From Limnohabitans sp. Rim8 (lineage in GTDB: Bacteria > Pseudomonadota > Gammaproteobacteria > Burkholderiales > Burkholderiaceae_C), in the NCBI GenBank assembly GCA_945897465.1, contig CAMDFK010000009.1, positions 39,240 to 103,239 of the forward strand: a stretch of DNA of 64,000 nucleotides, read 5' to 3'. Position numbers and translations under genes: made by a program. Shown one piece after another: positions 41,804-49,605 of the stretch. Position 1 is the stretch's first letter; each line of letters begins with the position of its first letter. The notes below the pieces were generated by a model. It did no database searches. It had not been told where the DNA came from and saw only the letters and a program-made list of their open reading frames with translations.

Positions 41804-43084
41804 TCAAAAATGCGTGCTGATCGCTCCACTGATGCGGCCATCGTCTTCGATGATGGCCATCCAGCGCCATTTGTCAAAGGTGGTGCAGGGGTGAGAAATG
41901 CCCAAGGCCACCCGGTCCCCAACTTGGGGCCAGACGCCCTCGGCATCAAACACCATGTGCGCGTGCTGGTCACTCAAGGCCCGGACTTTCCAGGACTCGG
42001 GCGTGACCTGCAGCGCATCGGCACCGCGGTGACCGCGTGCCGCCCAGCGCACGGGCATCGGCATGCACTGGTCAAACGACAGATCGCGCCGACCGGCACT
42101 CAAAATCGCCAGTCCCGGCTCGGGCACCGACTGCACCTTGGCCCAGACCTCCAGCGCAGGCTGCAACGAGGCGCTCAAGCCCTCACGCGACTCCACCAGC
42201 TTCAGATAACGGGCGTAGTTCCAATGGTCGTGCGTCACATAACAGCCCGAGCGCAACACGCCTTGCACCGGGCGGCTTTTGACCTGGGTTTTGAGCATCG
42301 GTATCACCAAATCGAACACGGCCGATCCGCCTGCCGACAACAAGACCTCGTCATCGCCCCACAGGTGCTGTGCATCGATTTGCTGCACCAGAGCCTGCAC
42401 ACCGCGCACCAAGCCGCTCACGGCCTCGATGTCGTGCGCGTTGTCGCATTTACCCAGACCCCCCTCGTAACACTCCACACCGCCCAGGCGCACCACACCC
42501 GACTCGGCCATGGCCTGCGCCAGCAGCAAGGCTTGTTCGTGGGTGCGGCAGCCCGTGCGGTAGCCCGCGATGCCCAGCTCCAAAAGCACATCCCAACAAC
42601 GCGGCTGACCGCGCCGTGCCCCCCAGTCGGTCAAGGTCTGCAACTGCGCCAACGAATCGACCAAAAACCAGACACGCGCTTGCGGGTGTTGTCGCAACAA
42701 AAAATCCAGCCCGTCCAGATCGGCATCGGACACCAACTGGTTGGCGATGATGGCGCGCTGGGCACCCGCCGCCAGGCCCACGCGCAGTTGGTGCACATTG
42801 GCAAAAGTCAAACCCCAAGCACCCGCTTGCAATTGCATGCGAAACAATTCGGGCGACATGGTGGTCTTGCCGTGCGGGGCCAGGGCCACGCCTTTGCGCT
42901 GCACAAAGTCCTGCATCCAGGCCAGGTTGTGCGCCAGCGCCGGGCGGCGCAACACGGCCACCGGGTAAGCCAGCGTGTCATGGAGCAAATGCCAGCCGCG
43001 CGCGCCCAACTGCGACACCGCGCAAGGCTCGGCCGCCAAGGGAAAACCTTTGCAAGCCGCGTTCAGTACAAAATCGTGTGCCAT
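41804..43084 (-). CDS. DSD1/D-threonine aldolase-like PLP enzyme (amino acid deaminase family)
   Basis: 426-residue fold-type III PLP protein. The PLP Lys is in APHGKTTMSPEL near residue 76; the C-terminal domain has the metal-site GISHPCTTFDKW with His and Cys, as in D-serine dehydratase DSD1 and D-threonine aldolases. The start at 43084 gives MAHDFVLNAAC. It is divergent from the KDG kinase and convergent with the DenD-like gene, unusual company for a D-amino-acid enzyme; it may use a hydroxy-amino acid linked to the same substrate, or simply be a neighbour. Confidence 0.85.
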   Translation of the reverse strand: MAHDFVLNAACKGFPLAAEPCAVSQLGARGWHLLHDTLAYPVAVLRRPALAHNLAWMQDFVQRKGVALAPHGKTTMSPELFRMQLQAGAWGLTFANVHQLRVGLAAGAQRAIIANQLVSDADLDGLDFLLRQHPQARVWFLVDSLAQLQTLTDWGARRGQPRCWDVLLELGIAGYRTGCRTHEQALLLAQAMAESGVVRLGGVECYEGGLGKCDNAHDIEAVSGLVRGVQALVQQIDAQHLWGDDEVLLSAGGSAVFDLVIPMLKTQVKSRPVQGVLRSGCYVTHDHWNYARYLKLVESREGLSASLQPALEVWAKVQSVPEPGLAILSAGRRDLSFDQCMPMPVRWAARGHRGADALQVTPESWKVRALSDQHAHMVFDAEGVWPQVGDRVALGISHPCTTFDKWRWMAIIEDDGRISGAISTHF

Positions 43085-43165
43085 GGCTCTCAACTCCATT
43101 CACCGCGTGGACGGTTTGCGGGTGATTTTCCCACTACCGACTGAACCCTTTCTGCTTTTTTTCAC

Positions 43166-44128
43166 ATGACACACCCCTCCAAAACCCTCGACATCGTGGC
43201 CTTGGGTGAAGCCATGGTCGAGTTCAACCAAACACCGGGCCAAGCGAGCGACGCGCCGCCCATGTACCTGCAGGGTTTTGGCGGCGACACCAGCAACGCC
43301 GCCATTGCTGCTGCGCGGGCAGGTGCACGCGTGGCTTACCTGAGCCGCTTGGGCACAGACCGCTGGGGCGAGCGCCTTCTGGACCTCTGGCAACGCGAAA
43401 GCGTGGGCACCACCACCGTGCTGCGCGACGCCCAAGCGCCGACCGGCATGTACTTTGTGAGCCACGATGCACTGGGCCACCACTTCAGCTACGCCCGCGC
43501 CGGATCGGCCGCCAGCCGCATGCAGCCGACAGACCTGGCGCACTGGCAAGACGCCATCGCCAGCAGCCAGTGGCTGCACCTGTCGGGCATTTCGCTGGCG
43601 ATCTCAAGCTCGGCTTGCGATACGGCGTTTGCCGCCATGCAGCACGCCCGCAACGTGGGCACACGGGTGGCGCTCGACTCCAACTTGCGTTTGTCGCTGT
43701 GGCCGCTGGCCCGTGCGCAAGCCTGCATCCGCCAGGCCGTGGCTCTGTGTGATTTGTTTTTGCCCAGCCTCGAAGACATGACCGCCCTCACGGGCCTCAC
43801 GCAAGCGCAAGACATCATCGACTGGAGCCACAAGCATGGCGCAGCGCAGGTGGTGCTCAAGCTGGGCGCAGTCGGCGCGTTGGCCAGCGACGGCACCCAG
43901 CGCCGCAGCGTGCCTGGTTACGCCGTGCACGCACGCGACGCCACCGGCGCAGGCGACTGTTTTGCGGGCAACCTGTTGGCGCAACTGTCGTCGGGCCACA
44001 CGCTGTGGGACGCCACGGCCTACGCCAACGCTGCAGCCGCCTTGTCGGTGCAGGGCATCGGGGCAGTGAGCCCTTTGCCTGGGCGCGATGCGGTGTTGGA
44101 CCTGCTGAAACAAAGCACACACGCATGA
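43166..44128 (+). CDS. kdgK: 2-keto-3-deoxygluconate kinase (PfkB family)
   Basis: 320-residue ribokinase-family sugar kinase that phosphorylates KDG to KDPG. N-terminal VALGEAMVEFNQTPG and GGDTSNAAIAAARAGARVAYLS (first signature, residue about 35); ATP/anion-hole motif DATGAGDCFAGNLLAQL near residue 255 with the catalytic Asp. The GEAMVEF and FGGDTSN forms are KdgK-like. Its stop overlaps the start of dgoK (ATGA), so the two kinases are coupled. Specificity between gluconate and galactonate epimers is not certain. Confidence 0.9.
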   Translation: MTHPSKTLDIVALGEAMVEFNQTPGQASDAPPMYLQGFGGDTSNAAIAAARAGARVAYLSRLGTDRWGERLLDLWQRESVGTTTVLRDAQAPTGMYFVSHDALGHHFSYARAGSAASRMQPTDLAHWQDAIASSQWLHLSGISLAISSSACDTAFAAMQHARNVGTRVALDSNLRLSLWPLARAQACIRQAVALCDLFLPSLEDMTALTGLTQAQDIIDWSHKHGAAQVVLKLGAVGALASDGTQRRSVPGYAVHARDATGAGDCFAGNLLAQLSSGHTLWDATAYANAAAALSVQGIGAVSPLPGRDAVLDLLKQSTHA

Positions 44129-45063
44129 ACACAAACACCACCACCCACGCCACCCCACACCCGTCTGCCCCACAGCGGCCCGTGATCGCCATCGACTGGG
44201 GCACCTCTTCGCTGCGCGGCGCGCGGCTGGGGCCGATGGGCGAAGTGCTGGAGTCACGCGCCTGGCCACGCGGCATCCTCACGGTGCCCCCCGGCCAGTT
44301 TGAAGCGGTGTTCCACGAACTCTTTGGCGACTGGATGCAAGCACAGGGTGCGCTGTGCCTGATCTCGGGCATGGCGGGCAGCCGTCAGGGCTGGCAAGAG
44401 GCGCCCTACTGTCCCTGCCCCGCAGGCTTTGCCGAATTGGGCCAGCACCTGCTGTGGCTGCAGCCCGGGCGCATCGCCCTGGTGCCGGGCTTGAGCTGCA
44501 TGGAAGCAGACACCTTGAACACGCCCGATGTGATGCGCGGTGAAGAAGTGCAAATCTTTGGTGCATTGCAACGGACTGGGCGCGACAGCGCCACCCTGGT
44601 GCTGCCCGGCACGCACAGCAAATGGGTGCAAGTGCAGAGCGGGCGGGTCACGCAGTTCCAGACCTTCATGACCGGCGAGGTGTTTGCCGTGATGAGTCAA
44701 CACTCGATTTTGGGCAAGACCCTTGACCTGAACGGGGACTTCGACGAAGCGACATTTTTGCAAGGCGTGGACCAAAGCCAACAGAGCGGCAGTGTGCTGC
44801 ACCACCTGTTTGCGGTGCGCACCCTGGGCTTGTTTGAGCGCCTGAGCGCAGCCCAATTGCCCAGTTACTTGTCGGGCCTGCTGATTGGCGAAGAGTTGCG
44901 CCAGCAGGCCGTCAGCGCCGATTCGGGCCCCGTGATCCTGATCGGCAGCGACGCCCTCACCTTGCGCTACACCCTGGCCCTGCAACGCCTGGGCATCGCC
45001 TGCCAAAGCCATGGTGCCGAAGCCACTTGGGCGGGCCTGTTCGCATTGGCATCGGCATGCTGA
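44125..45063 (+). CDS. dgoK: 2-dehydro-3-deoxygalactonokinase
   Basis: 312-residue kinase of the DgoK family that makes KDPGal from KDGal. AIDWGTSSLRGARLGPMGEV near residue 24 is the ATP-binding phosphate-1 element, CLISGMAGSRQGWQEAPYCP near 85 and LPGTHSKWVQVQSGRV near 165 are DgoK signatures, and GPVILIGSDALTLRY is near 275. The start at 44125 overlaps the kdgK stop. Followed by a palindromic repeat and then the KDPGal aldolase, completing a DeLey-Doudoroff route. Confidence 0.94.
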   Translation: MNTNTTTHATPHPSAPQRPVIAIDWGTSSLRGARLGPMGEVLESRAWPRGILTVPPGQFEAVFHELFGDWMQAQGALCLISGMAGSRQGWQEAPYCPCPAGFAELGQHLLWLQPGRIALVPGLSCMEADTLNTPDVMRGEEVQIFGALQRTGRDSATLVLPGTHSKWVQVQSGRVTQFQTFMTGEVFAVMSQHSILGKTLDLNGDFDEATFLQGVDQSQQSGSVLHHLFAVRTLGLFERLSAAQLPSYLSGLLIGEELRQQAVSADSGPVILIGSDALTLRYTLALQRLGIACQSHGAEATWAGLFALASAC

Positions 45064-45160
45064 TCGCCCATCGCGCCATCGCGGCGAGGACGCCGCTCCT
45101 GCAGCGAATCCTCCCACCCTCTTTTGCAGGAGCCCACCCCGTGGGCGATGGGCGTGGCAC
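45062..45160. repeat. palindromic repeat between dgoK and the aldolase
   Basis: Outer arms CGCCCATCGC (about 45065-45074) and GCGATGGGCG (about 45143-45152), inner arms GCTCCTGCA and TGCAGGAGC. A dispersed-repeat style sequence (GGCGAGGACGCCGCTCCTGCAG) with no coding capacity. It overlaps the dgoK stop and could attenuate aldolase expression. Confidence 0.7.
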
Positions 45161-45190
45161 ACGCCCTGAAACATTCAACAACATCCCACC

Positions 45191-45844
45191 ATGAAACCAT
45201 CCACAAACCCCGCACAAACCTTGGCGCAAGCCATGGCCCAACTGCCCTTGATCGCCATCTTGCGCGGCCTGACCCCTGCCGAAGCTCCGGCCATGGGTGA
45301 GTCACTGGTCAGCAGCGGCTTTGCCATCATCGAGGTGCCTCTCAACTCGCCCGAGCCCTTCAAAAGCATCGCCGCACTGACTCAGCAATTTCCGCAAACC
45401 CTGATCGGCGCAGGCACCGTGCTGAACGCGCAGCAGGTCAAGGACGTTTTCGCGGCAGGCGGACGCCTGGTCGTGGCCCCCAACTTCAACCCGGCGGTGG
45501 TCGCTCAGGCCTTGGCCCTGAACATGGTGGTACTGCCCGGCGTGGCCACGCCCACCGAAGCCTTTGCCGCGCTCGATGCAGGCGCCCATGGGCTCAAGCT
45601 CTTCCCGGCCGAGATGATTTCACCGGCCACCGTCAAAGCCATGCGGGCCGTGCTGCCCAAAGCTGCGGCCTTGATGCCGGTGGGCGGCATCACGCCTGAC
45701 AACATGGCGGCTTACATCGCCGCGGGAGCCAGCGGTTTTGGTTTGGGTTCGGCTTTGTACGCGCCGGGGCGCAGTGCTGAGCTTGTGCACGAAAAGGCAG
45801 CGGCATTTGTGCGGGCCTGGCAAGGCTCTCAGGCAAGCTCGTGA
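45191..45844 (+). CDS. dgoA: 2-dehydro-3-deoxy-6-phosphogalactonate aldolase
   Basis: 217-residue class I aldolase giving pyruvate and glyceraldehyde 3-phosphate. The KDPG/KDPGal aldolase fold shows IAILRGLTPAEAP with the catalytic Glu region, GAGTVLNAQQVKDV, the Schiff-base Lys in GAHGLKLFPAEMISP near residue 137, and GGITPDNMAAYIAAGASGFG. The ILRGL and KLFPAE forms fit DgoA rather than Eda. A separate Eda-type aldolase is at 51.5 kb. Convergent with the antitoxin gene, 9 bp away. Confidence 0.93.
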   Translation: MKPSTNPAQTLAQAMAQLPLIAILRGLTPAEAPAMGESLVSSGFAIIEVPLNSPEPFKSIAALTQQFPQTLIGAGTVLNAQQVKDVFAAGGRLVVAPNFNPAVVAQALALNMVVLPGVATPTEAFAALDAGAHGLKLFPAEMISPATVKAMRAVLPKAAALMPVGGITPDNMAAYIAAGASGFGLGSALYAPGRSAELVHEKAAAFVRAWQGSQASS

Positions 45845-45853
45845 AAACGCAAC

Positions 45854-46099
45854 TTAAAGTGCACCGGGTCTGATTTCGATGAACGGGCCATTGGCACGCT
45901 CTCGAATAAGCTGGGCTTCCTGCAAATCTTCGAGTTGCTTGAGCAGTTGCTCAAAATAGGCCGCTGATACCAAGTAGGCCTCTGGCCGGTTGCGGTTGAG
46001 TACCGCTACCGGTGCATCGTCGGATTGCGCCAAGATGCTGGCGTAATGGCGCTTGAGTTCGGTGACGCTGACGCTGCTTTTCCTGAGAATCATGTCCAT
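45854..46099 (-). CDS. orphan Phd/YefM-family antitoxin
   Basis: 81 residues. VSVTELKRHYASILAQSDDA and PVAVLNRNRPEAYLVSAAYF form the Phd/YefM DNA-binding dimer fold; the C-terminus (RERANGPFIEI) is the toxin-binding type tail. No toxin frame follows on the minus strand because the aldolase gene starts after 9 bp, and none precedes it, so it is orphaned here. It could repress an elsewhere-encoded toxin or be a domesticated regulator. An ATG at 46093 is an alternative start. Confidence 0.85.
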   Translation of the reverse strand: MDMILRKSSVSVTELKRHYASILAQSDDAPVAVLNRNRPEAYLVSAAYFEQLLKQLEDLQEAQLIRERANGPFIEIRPGAL

Positions 46100-46158
46100 A
46101 TCGGCCTACTGTTCGAAAAGCACATTTTTCATTCGATCAAATTCAATGTCATTCAGAT

Positions 46159-47037
46159 TCAAGCCCTCTCCCCCAGCCGCCCATCCCGAAAATCCGCCAA
46201 GGCTTGGTAAATCTCTTCCTTGGTGTTCATCACAAACGGGCCGTACTGCACGATGGGTTGCTTGAGCGGTTGGCCCGCCACCAGGATCAGCTTGGCGTCG
46301 GCACTGGCTTCGATCACCACACCGTCGGCCTGCGGTGTGTTGGCCAAAATGGCCATGCGCTGCAGCGGCACGGCCTGCCCTGCGATGCGCACCTCGCCCC
46401 GGTACACGTACACAAAAGCGTTGTGCCCAGCAGGCAGGTCTTGTTCAAAACGTGCCCCTTGAGGCATGTGCAGGTCCAGAAACACCGGTTGCGTGATATC
46501 GCGACTCACCGCACCTTGCACGCCGTGGCTGGCCCCGGCAATCACCGTGACAGCCGCACCTTCGGGCGTCTGAAACTGTGGCAGCTGGTCGTTCTGAAAA
46601 TCGCGGTACCAAGGCGCGTTCATCTTCTCGGAGCTGTGCAGGTTCAGCCAGAGCTGAAAGCCCTCCATCACGCCATCGGCTTGTTGCGGAATTTCGGAAT
46701 GGATCACCCCTTGGCCTGCGGTCATCCATTGCACACCCCCGTTTTGCAACAGGCCTACGTTGCCCGCGCTGTCGCGGTGCAGCATGCGCCCGGCGATCAT
46801 GTAGGTCACGGTTTCAAAACCCCGGTGCGGGTGGTCCGGAAACCCGGCGATGTAGTCGTCCGGCTTGTCGCTGCCAAAGGCATCCAGCATCAAAAACGGG
46901 TCGAGCCGGTGCTGCAGGTCTTGCGTGAGGATGCGGCTGAGCTTGACGCCCGCGCCATCCGAGGTGGCCTGGCCGGTGACCAGGCGATCGATGGTGCGCG
47001 AGACGTGCACGGCTTGCGGGTGAGCAGCTTGTGGCAC
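46159..47037 (-). CDS. pirin family protein
   Basis: 292-residue bicupin. The iron site lies in the N-terminal cupin: DPFLMLDAFG, FPDHPHRGFETVTYM (His pair near residue 70) and VQWMTAGQGVIHSE (third His and Glu near 110); the second cupin ends with AILANTPQADGVVIE. Bacterial pirins act as quercetinases or regulators of metabolism; no partner here decides. GTG start at 47037 with AAAAGGA in front. Confidence 0.93.
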   Translation of the reverse strand: MPQAAHPQAVHVSRTIDRLVTGQATSDGAGVKLSRILTQDLQHRLDPFLMLDAFGSDKPDDYIAGFPDHPHRGFETVTYMIAGRMLHRDSAGNVGLLQNGGVQWMTAGQGVIHSEIPQQADGVMEGFQLWLNLHSSEKMNAPWYRDFQNDQLPQFQTPEGAAVTVIAGASHGVQGAVSRDITQPVFLDLHMPQGARFEQDLPAGHNAFVYVYRGEVRIAGQAVPLQRMAILANTPQADGVVIEASADAKLILVAGQPLKQPIVQYGPFVMNTKEEIYQALADFRDGRLGERA

Positions 47038-47065
47038 AAGCGATCCTTTTCAAAAAACCAAAAGG

Positions 47066-47443
47066 TCAACCGGGTCGGTGCAAGGCGCAAATTTTGTTGC
47101 CATCGGGGTCACGCAGGTAAGCCAAGTAGATCTTGCCTGCGGGGCCTTCGCGAAAGCCGGGTGGGTTTTCGCAGGTGATGCCGCCGTTGGCCACACCCGC
47201 CGCATGGAAGGCATCGCCCTGCTCAGGAGATTTGACGGCAAAGCCAATGGTGCTGCCGTTGCCGTGGCAAGCAGGTTCGCCGTTGATGGGCGTGGTGATG
47301 CCAAAAGTACCCGTGGGGCTGCGGTAGAAATAACGGTTGTTGTTGGCCACGCCCGGGCCGTAGCCCAAGGTGCCCAACACGGCGTCGTAAAACTTTTTAG
47401 ACACTTCCAAGTCTTTCACACCCACCATCACATGACTGAACAT
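47066..47443 (-). CDS. VOC family protein (glyoxalase/bleomycin resistance-like)
   Basis: 125-residue vicinal-oxygen-chelate protein. MFSHVMVGVKDLEVSKKFYDAVLGTLGY is the typical first module, with metal-type His at residue 4; HGNGSTIGFAVKS and YLRDPDGNKICALHRPG form the second module. Short upstream spacing from pirin (about 28 bp downstream of it in transcription order) suggests cotranscription. Substrate unknown. Confidence 0.9.
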   Translation of the reverse strand: MFSHVMVGVKDLEVSKKFYDAVLGTLGYGPGVANNNRYFYRSPTGTFGITTPINGEPACHGNGSTIGFAVKSPEQGDAFHAAGVANGGITCENPPGFREGPAGKIYLAYLRDPDGNKICALHRPG

Positions 47444-47532
47444 TGCGCGCTCCTGATAGACCCGTTGCCGGGCGAAATTATTGAGCCGCCATCGTAGCGG
47501 ATACCGAGCGGTCTGGCCGGATCAAGACTTTT

Positions 47533-48279
47533 TCAAGACCTCTTCAGTGACTGCCAGCGTGCGTGCGCTGGCCCTTGCAGGTTGGGCGGCAGCTGGTGTT
47601 TGGCTTGCAAGTAGTTGTGGGTGTACACGTCCAGATAAGCCTGCAGGGTGTCGGCCGCACGCGCTTCGCCCGCCAGCTCCAGACACAACGAGGCCACTTC
47701 GCTGGTGCAAAAGTGGTCACCGCGTTGGGATCGGCGCAACTGGTAACGCGAAACCTGTTCGGGGTTCAGGCTGAGCACGGGCAAGGCGTTCAGGTAAGGG
47801 CTTTTGCGGAACATCTTGCGCGCTTCGGGCCAGGTAGCATCCAGCAAAATGAACAGCGGACGCTGACCACAAGGCAAGGGCTGCACCGCTTGCACCACCC
47901 GGTCGGGCGTTACAAATTCGCCCGGAAACACCACAAAAGCCTGCCACTGCGGATCAACCAACAGCGCCAACAAGGCCGGGTCCACCTCGGTGCGGGCCCA
48001 ACCAAAGGCAAAGGTGTTTGGCACCACATCGGCGATCAACCAACCGGTGTTGCTGGGCTTCAGGGGTTCGATGTCGGCCATGAGCAAACACATGCCCGAT
48101 TGGGTGGGCACCTCGGGTCGCACACCGCACAGGCAGTGGCTGGGCACCAAACGGCAACCAGGGCAGCGTTCGCCTTTGATGCCACCACGGGCCAAGAAAG
48201 GTTTGGCGCTGCGGGCCAAGCGCTCAGCGCGCAGGCGCGAGACGGCGTGGGGCGCTTTCAAACCCGCAGCGTCCTTCAA
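47533..48279 (-). CDS. DTW domain protein, tRNA-uridine aminocarboxypropyltransferase
   Basis: 248 residues. DTW family (TapT-like) enzymes add an acp group from SAM to tRNA uridine. N-terminal zinc cysteines CPGCRLVPSHCLC near residue 40, and LLDATWPEARKMFRKSPYL near residue 146, the D-T-W core (here DATW). The start is a TTG at 48279, overlapping the stop of the RIO kinase gene (TTGA), so translation is coupled; no ATG is available nearby. Family is secure, the tRNA target is from homology. Confidence 0.88.
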   Translation of the reverse strand: MKDAAGLKAPHAVSRLRAERLARSAKPFLARGGIKGERCPGCRLVPSHCLCGVRPEVPTQSGMCLLMADIEPLKPSNTGWLIADVVPNTFAFGWARTEVDPALLALLVDPQWQAFVVFPGEFVTPDRVVQAVQPLPCGQRPLFILLDATWPEARKMFRKSPYLNALPVLSLNPEQVSRYQLRRSQRGDHFCTSEVASLCLELAGEARAADTLQAYLDVYTHNYLQAKHQLPPNLQGPAHARWQSLKRS

Positions 48280-49157
48280 GCTGCAGGCGTGGCCATGCGC
48301 AAACGCCGCGCCGCTTCTTCGTCCCGCGCATCGTCGATCTCGCGCAGCACCGCCGCCATGTCCACACTGGCCGTCGAGCGCTCAAAACGGCCCGTGAGTG
48401 CGGTCTCGTTGCTCAGCAACCCGGCTTGGTACAAGCTCCAGATTTCGGGGCCGAAGTCGGTCTTCAAAAGAGCAGGGGCAAATTGCCCAAAAAAGTCGCG
48501 CAGGTTGCCCACATCGCGCAGCAGCATGCGCTGGGCGTGGTGGTTGCCCGCCGCGTCCACCGCTTGCGGCAAGTCGATGATGACCGGCTCGTCCACGCCG
48601 GGCAGATCGCCCTCGCCGGGGATGTGCGCCAGCAAGATGTTGAACTCCGACAAATCGCCATGCACCACGCCCGCACACAGCATGCGCACCACCTCGCCGA
48701 TCAAGGTGGCGTGGTGTTGCAGCGCTTGCGCGGGGGTGAAGGCCACATCGTTCAGGCGCGGCGCGGCGTCACCATGGGCGTCGGTGACCAGCTCCATGAG
48801 CAGCACGCCGTCAAAAAAGTTGAACGGCCGGGGCACGCGCACACCGGCTGCGGCCAGGCGGTAAAGCGCGTCCACCTCGGCGCTTTGCCAGGCGGCTTCT
48901 TGTTCTTGCCTGCCAAACTTGCTGCCCTTGGCCATGGCGCGGGCGGAGCGCGAGTTTTTGACTTTGCGGTTTTCGGTGTAATCCACCGCTTGCCGAAAGC
49001 TGCGGTGCGTGGCCTCTTTGTAAATCTTGGCGCAGCGGGTCTCTTCGCCGCAACGCACCACAAAGACCATGGCCTCTTTGCCACTCATGAGCTGACGCAC
49101 CACGGTGTCGATCAGGCCCTCTTCGACCAGGGTCTGCAGCCTCGGTGGTGCTTTCAT
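48276..49157 (-). CDS. RIO1-type serine protein kinase
   Basis: 293-residue atypical kinase. The catalytic loop HGDLSEFNIL near residue 168 and metal loop VIIDLPQAVD near 195 are RIO hallmarks; CAKIYKEATHRSF near residue 42 carries the ATP-binding Lys, and the flexible loop NRKVKNSRSARAMAKGSKFG is typical. Bacterial homologues such as PA4780 autophosphorylate, but substrates are little known. Coupled to the downstream DTW gene by overlap, suggesting a joint role in RNA or ribosome biology. Confidence 0.9.
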   Translation of the reverse strand: MKAPPRLQTLVEEGLIDTVVRQLMSGKEAMVFVVRCGEETRCAKIYKEATHRSFRQAVDYTENRKVKNSRSARAMAKGSKFGRQEQEAAWQSAEVDALYRLAAAGVRVPRPFNFFDGVLLMELVTDAHGDAAPRLNDVAFTPAQALQHHATLIGEVVRMLCAGVVHGDLSEFNILLAHIPGEGDLPGVDEPVIIDLPQAVDAAGNHHAQRMLLRDVGNLRDFFGQFAPALLKTDFGPEIWSLYQAGLLSNETALTGRFERSTASVDMAAVLREIDDARDEEAARRLRMATPAA

Positions 49158-49166
49158 GGGGCGACT

Positions 49167-49418
49167 TCAGTGCTCAAGCAAGGCCCAGCCAGCGTGCTGG
49201 TTGGCCTTGTTGTTTTCGTATTCCCAGGCCGCGCCACAGCGGTCGCAGCGGTATCGGGTGAAGCTGGCCTGGCCGTTGCCACGGTCTTCACGGCTGTGGG
49301 TGCCTTGCACCAGTTCGGCGTGGCCGGGGGCTTTGCGCCAGTGGCGCTGGATGCCCGCGCAGGGTTCGCACAAATCGGGGGCAGCACGCTTGGGAGCGCT
49401 GGGGGTTGACGGGGTCAT
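49167..49418 (-). CDS. small zinc-ribbon-like hypothetical protein
   Basis: 83 residues with two CxxC pairs, CEPC near residue 17 and CDRC near residue 58, probably binding zinc, and a Trp-containing C-terminus (AAWEYENNKANQHAGWALL). It lies 9 bp upstream of the RIO kinase gene on the same strand. The start at 49418 was chosen for length and composition; upstream in-frame sequence overlaps the SDR gene and is not protein-like. Function unknown. Confidence 0.65.
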   Translation of the reverse strand: MTPSTPSAPKRAAPDLCEPCAGIQRHWRKAPGHAELVQGTHSREDRGNGQASFTRYRCDRCGAAWEYENNKANQHAGWALLEH

Positions 49419-49605
49419 GAAGGGGGGATGTCCTGGACAATGCCTGAGCAGGCGATGCATGCATTGTCGCCGCCTCAGGGCCTTGTAGCGCCTGAGCGTG
49501 ACACGGACTGCGAAATAGTTTCCCCGCGCTTGCAGGTGACAGACCACCCCACCAGACTGTGGCAGCATGAACCCCAATTCAAACCAGTTGCCAGGAGACC
49601 AAAAC

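Noticed and set aside
45854-46099. Complete toxin-antitoxin pair
   Set aside because: No toxin-sized frame with suitable position or resemblance was found on either side.
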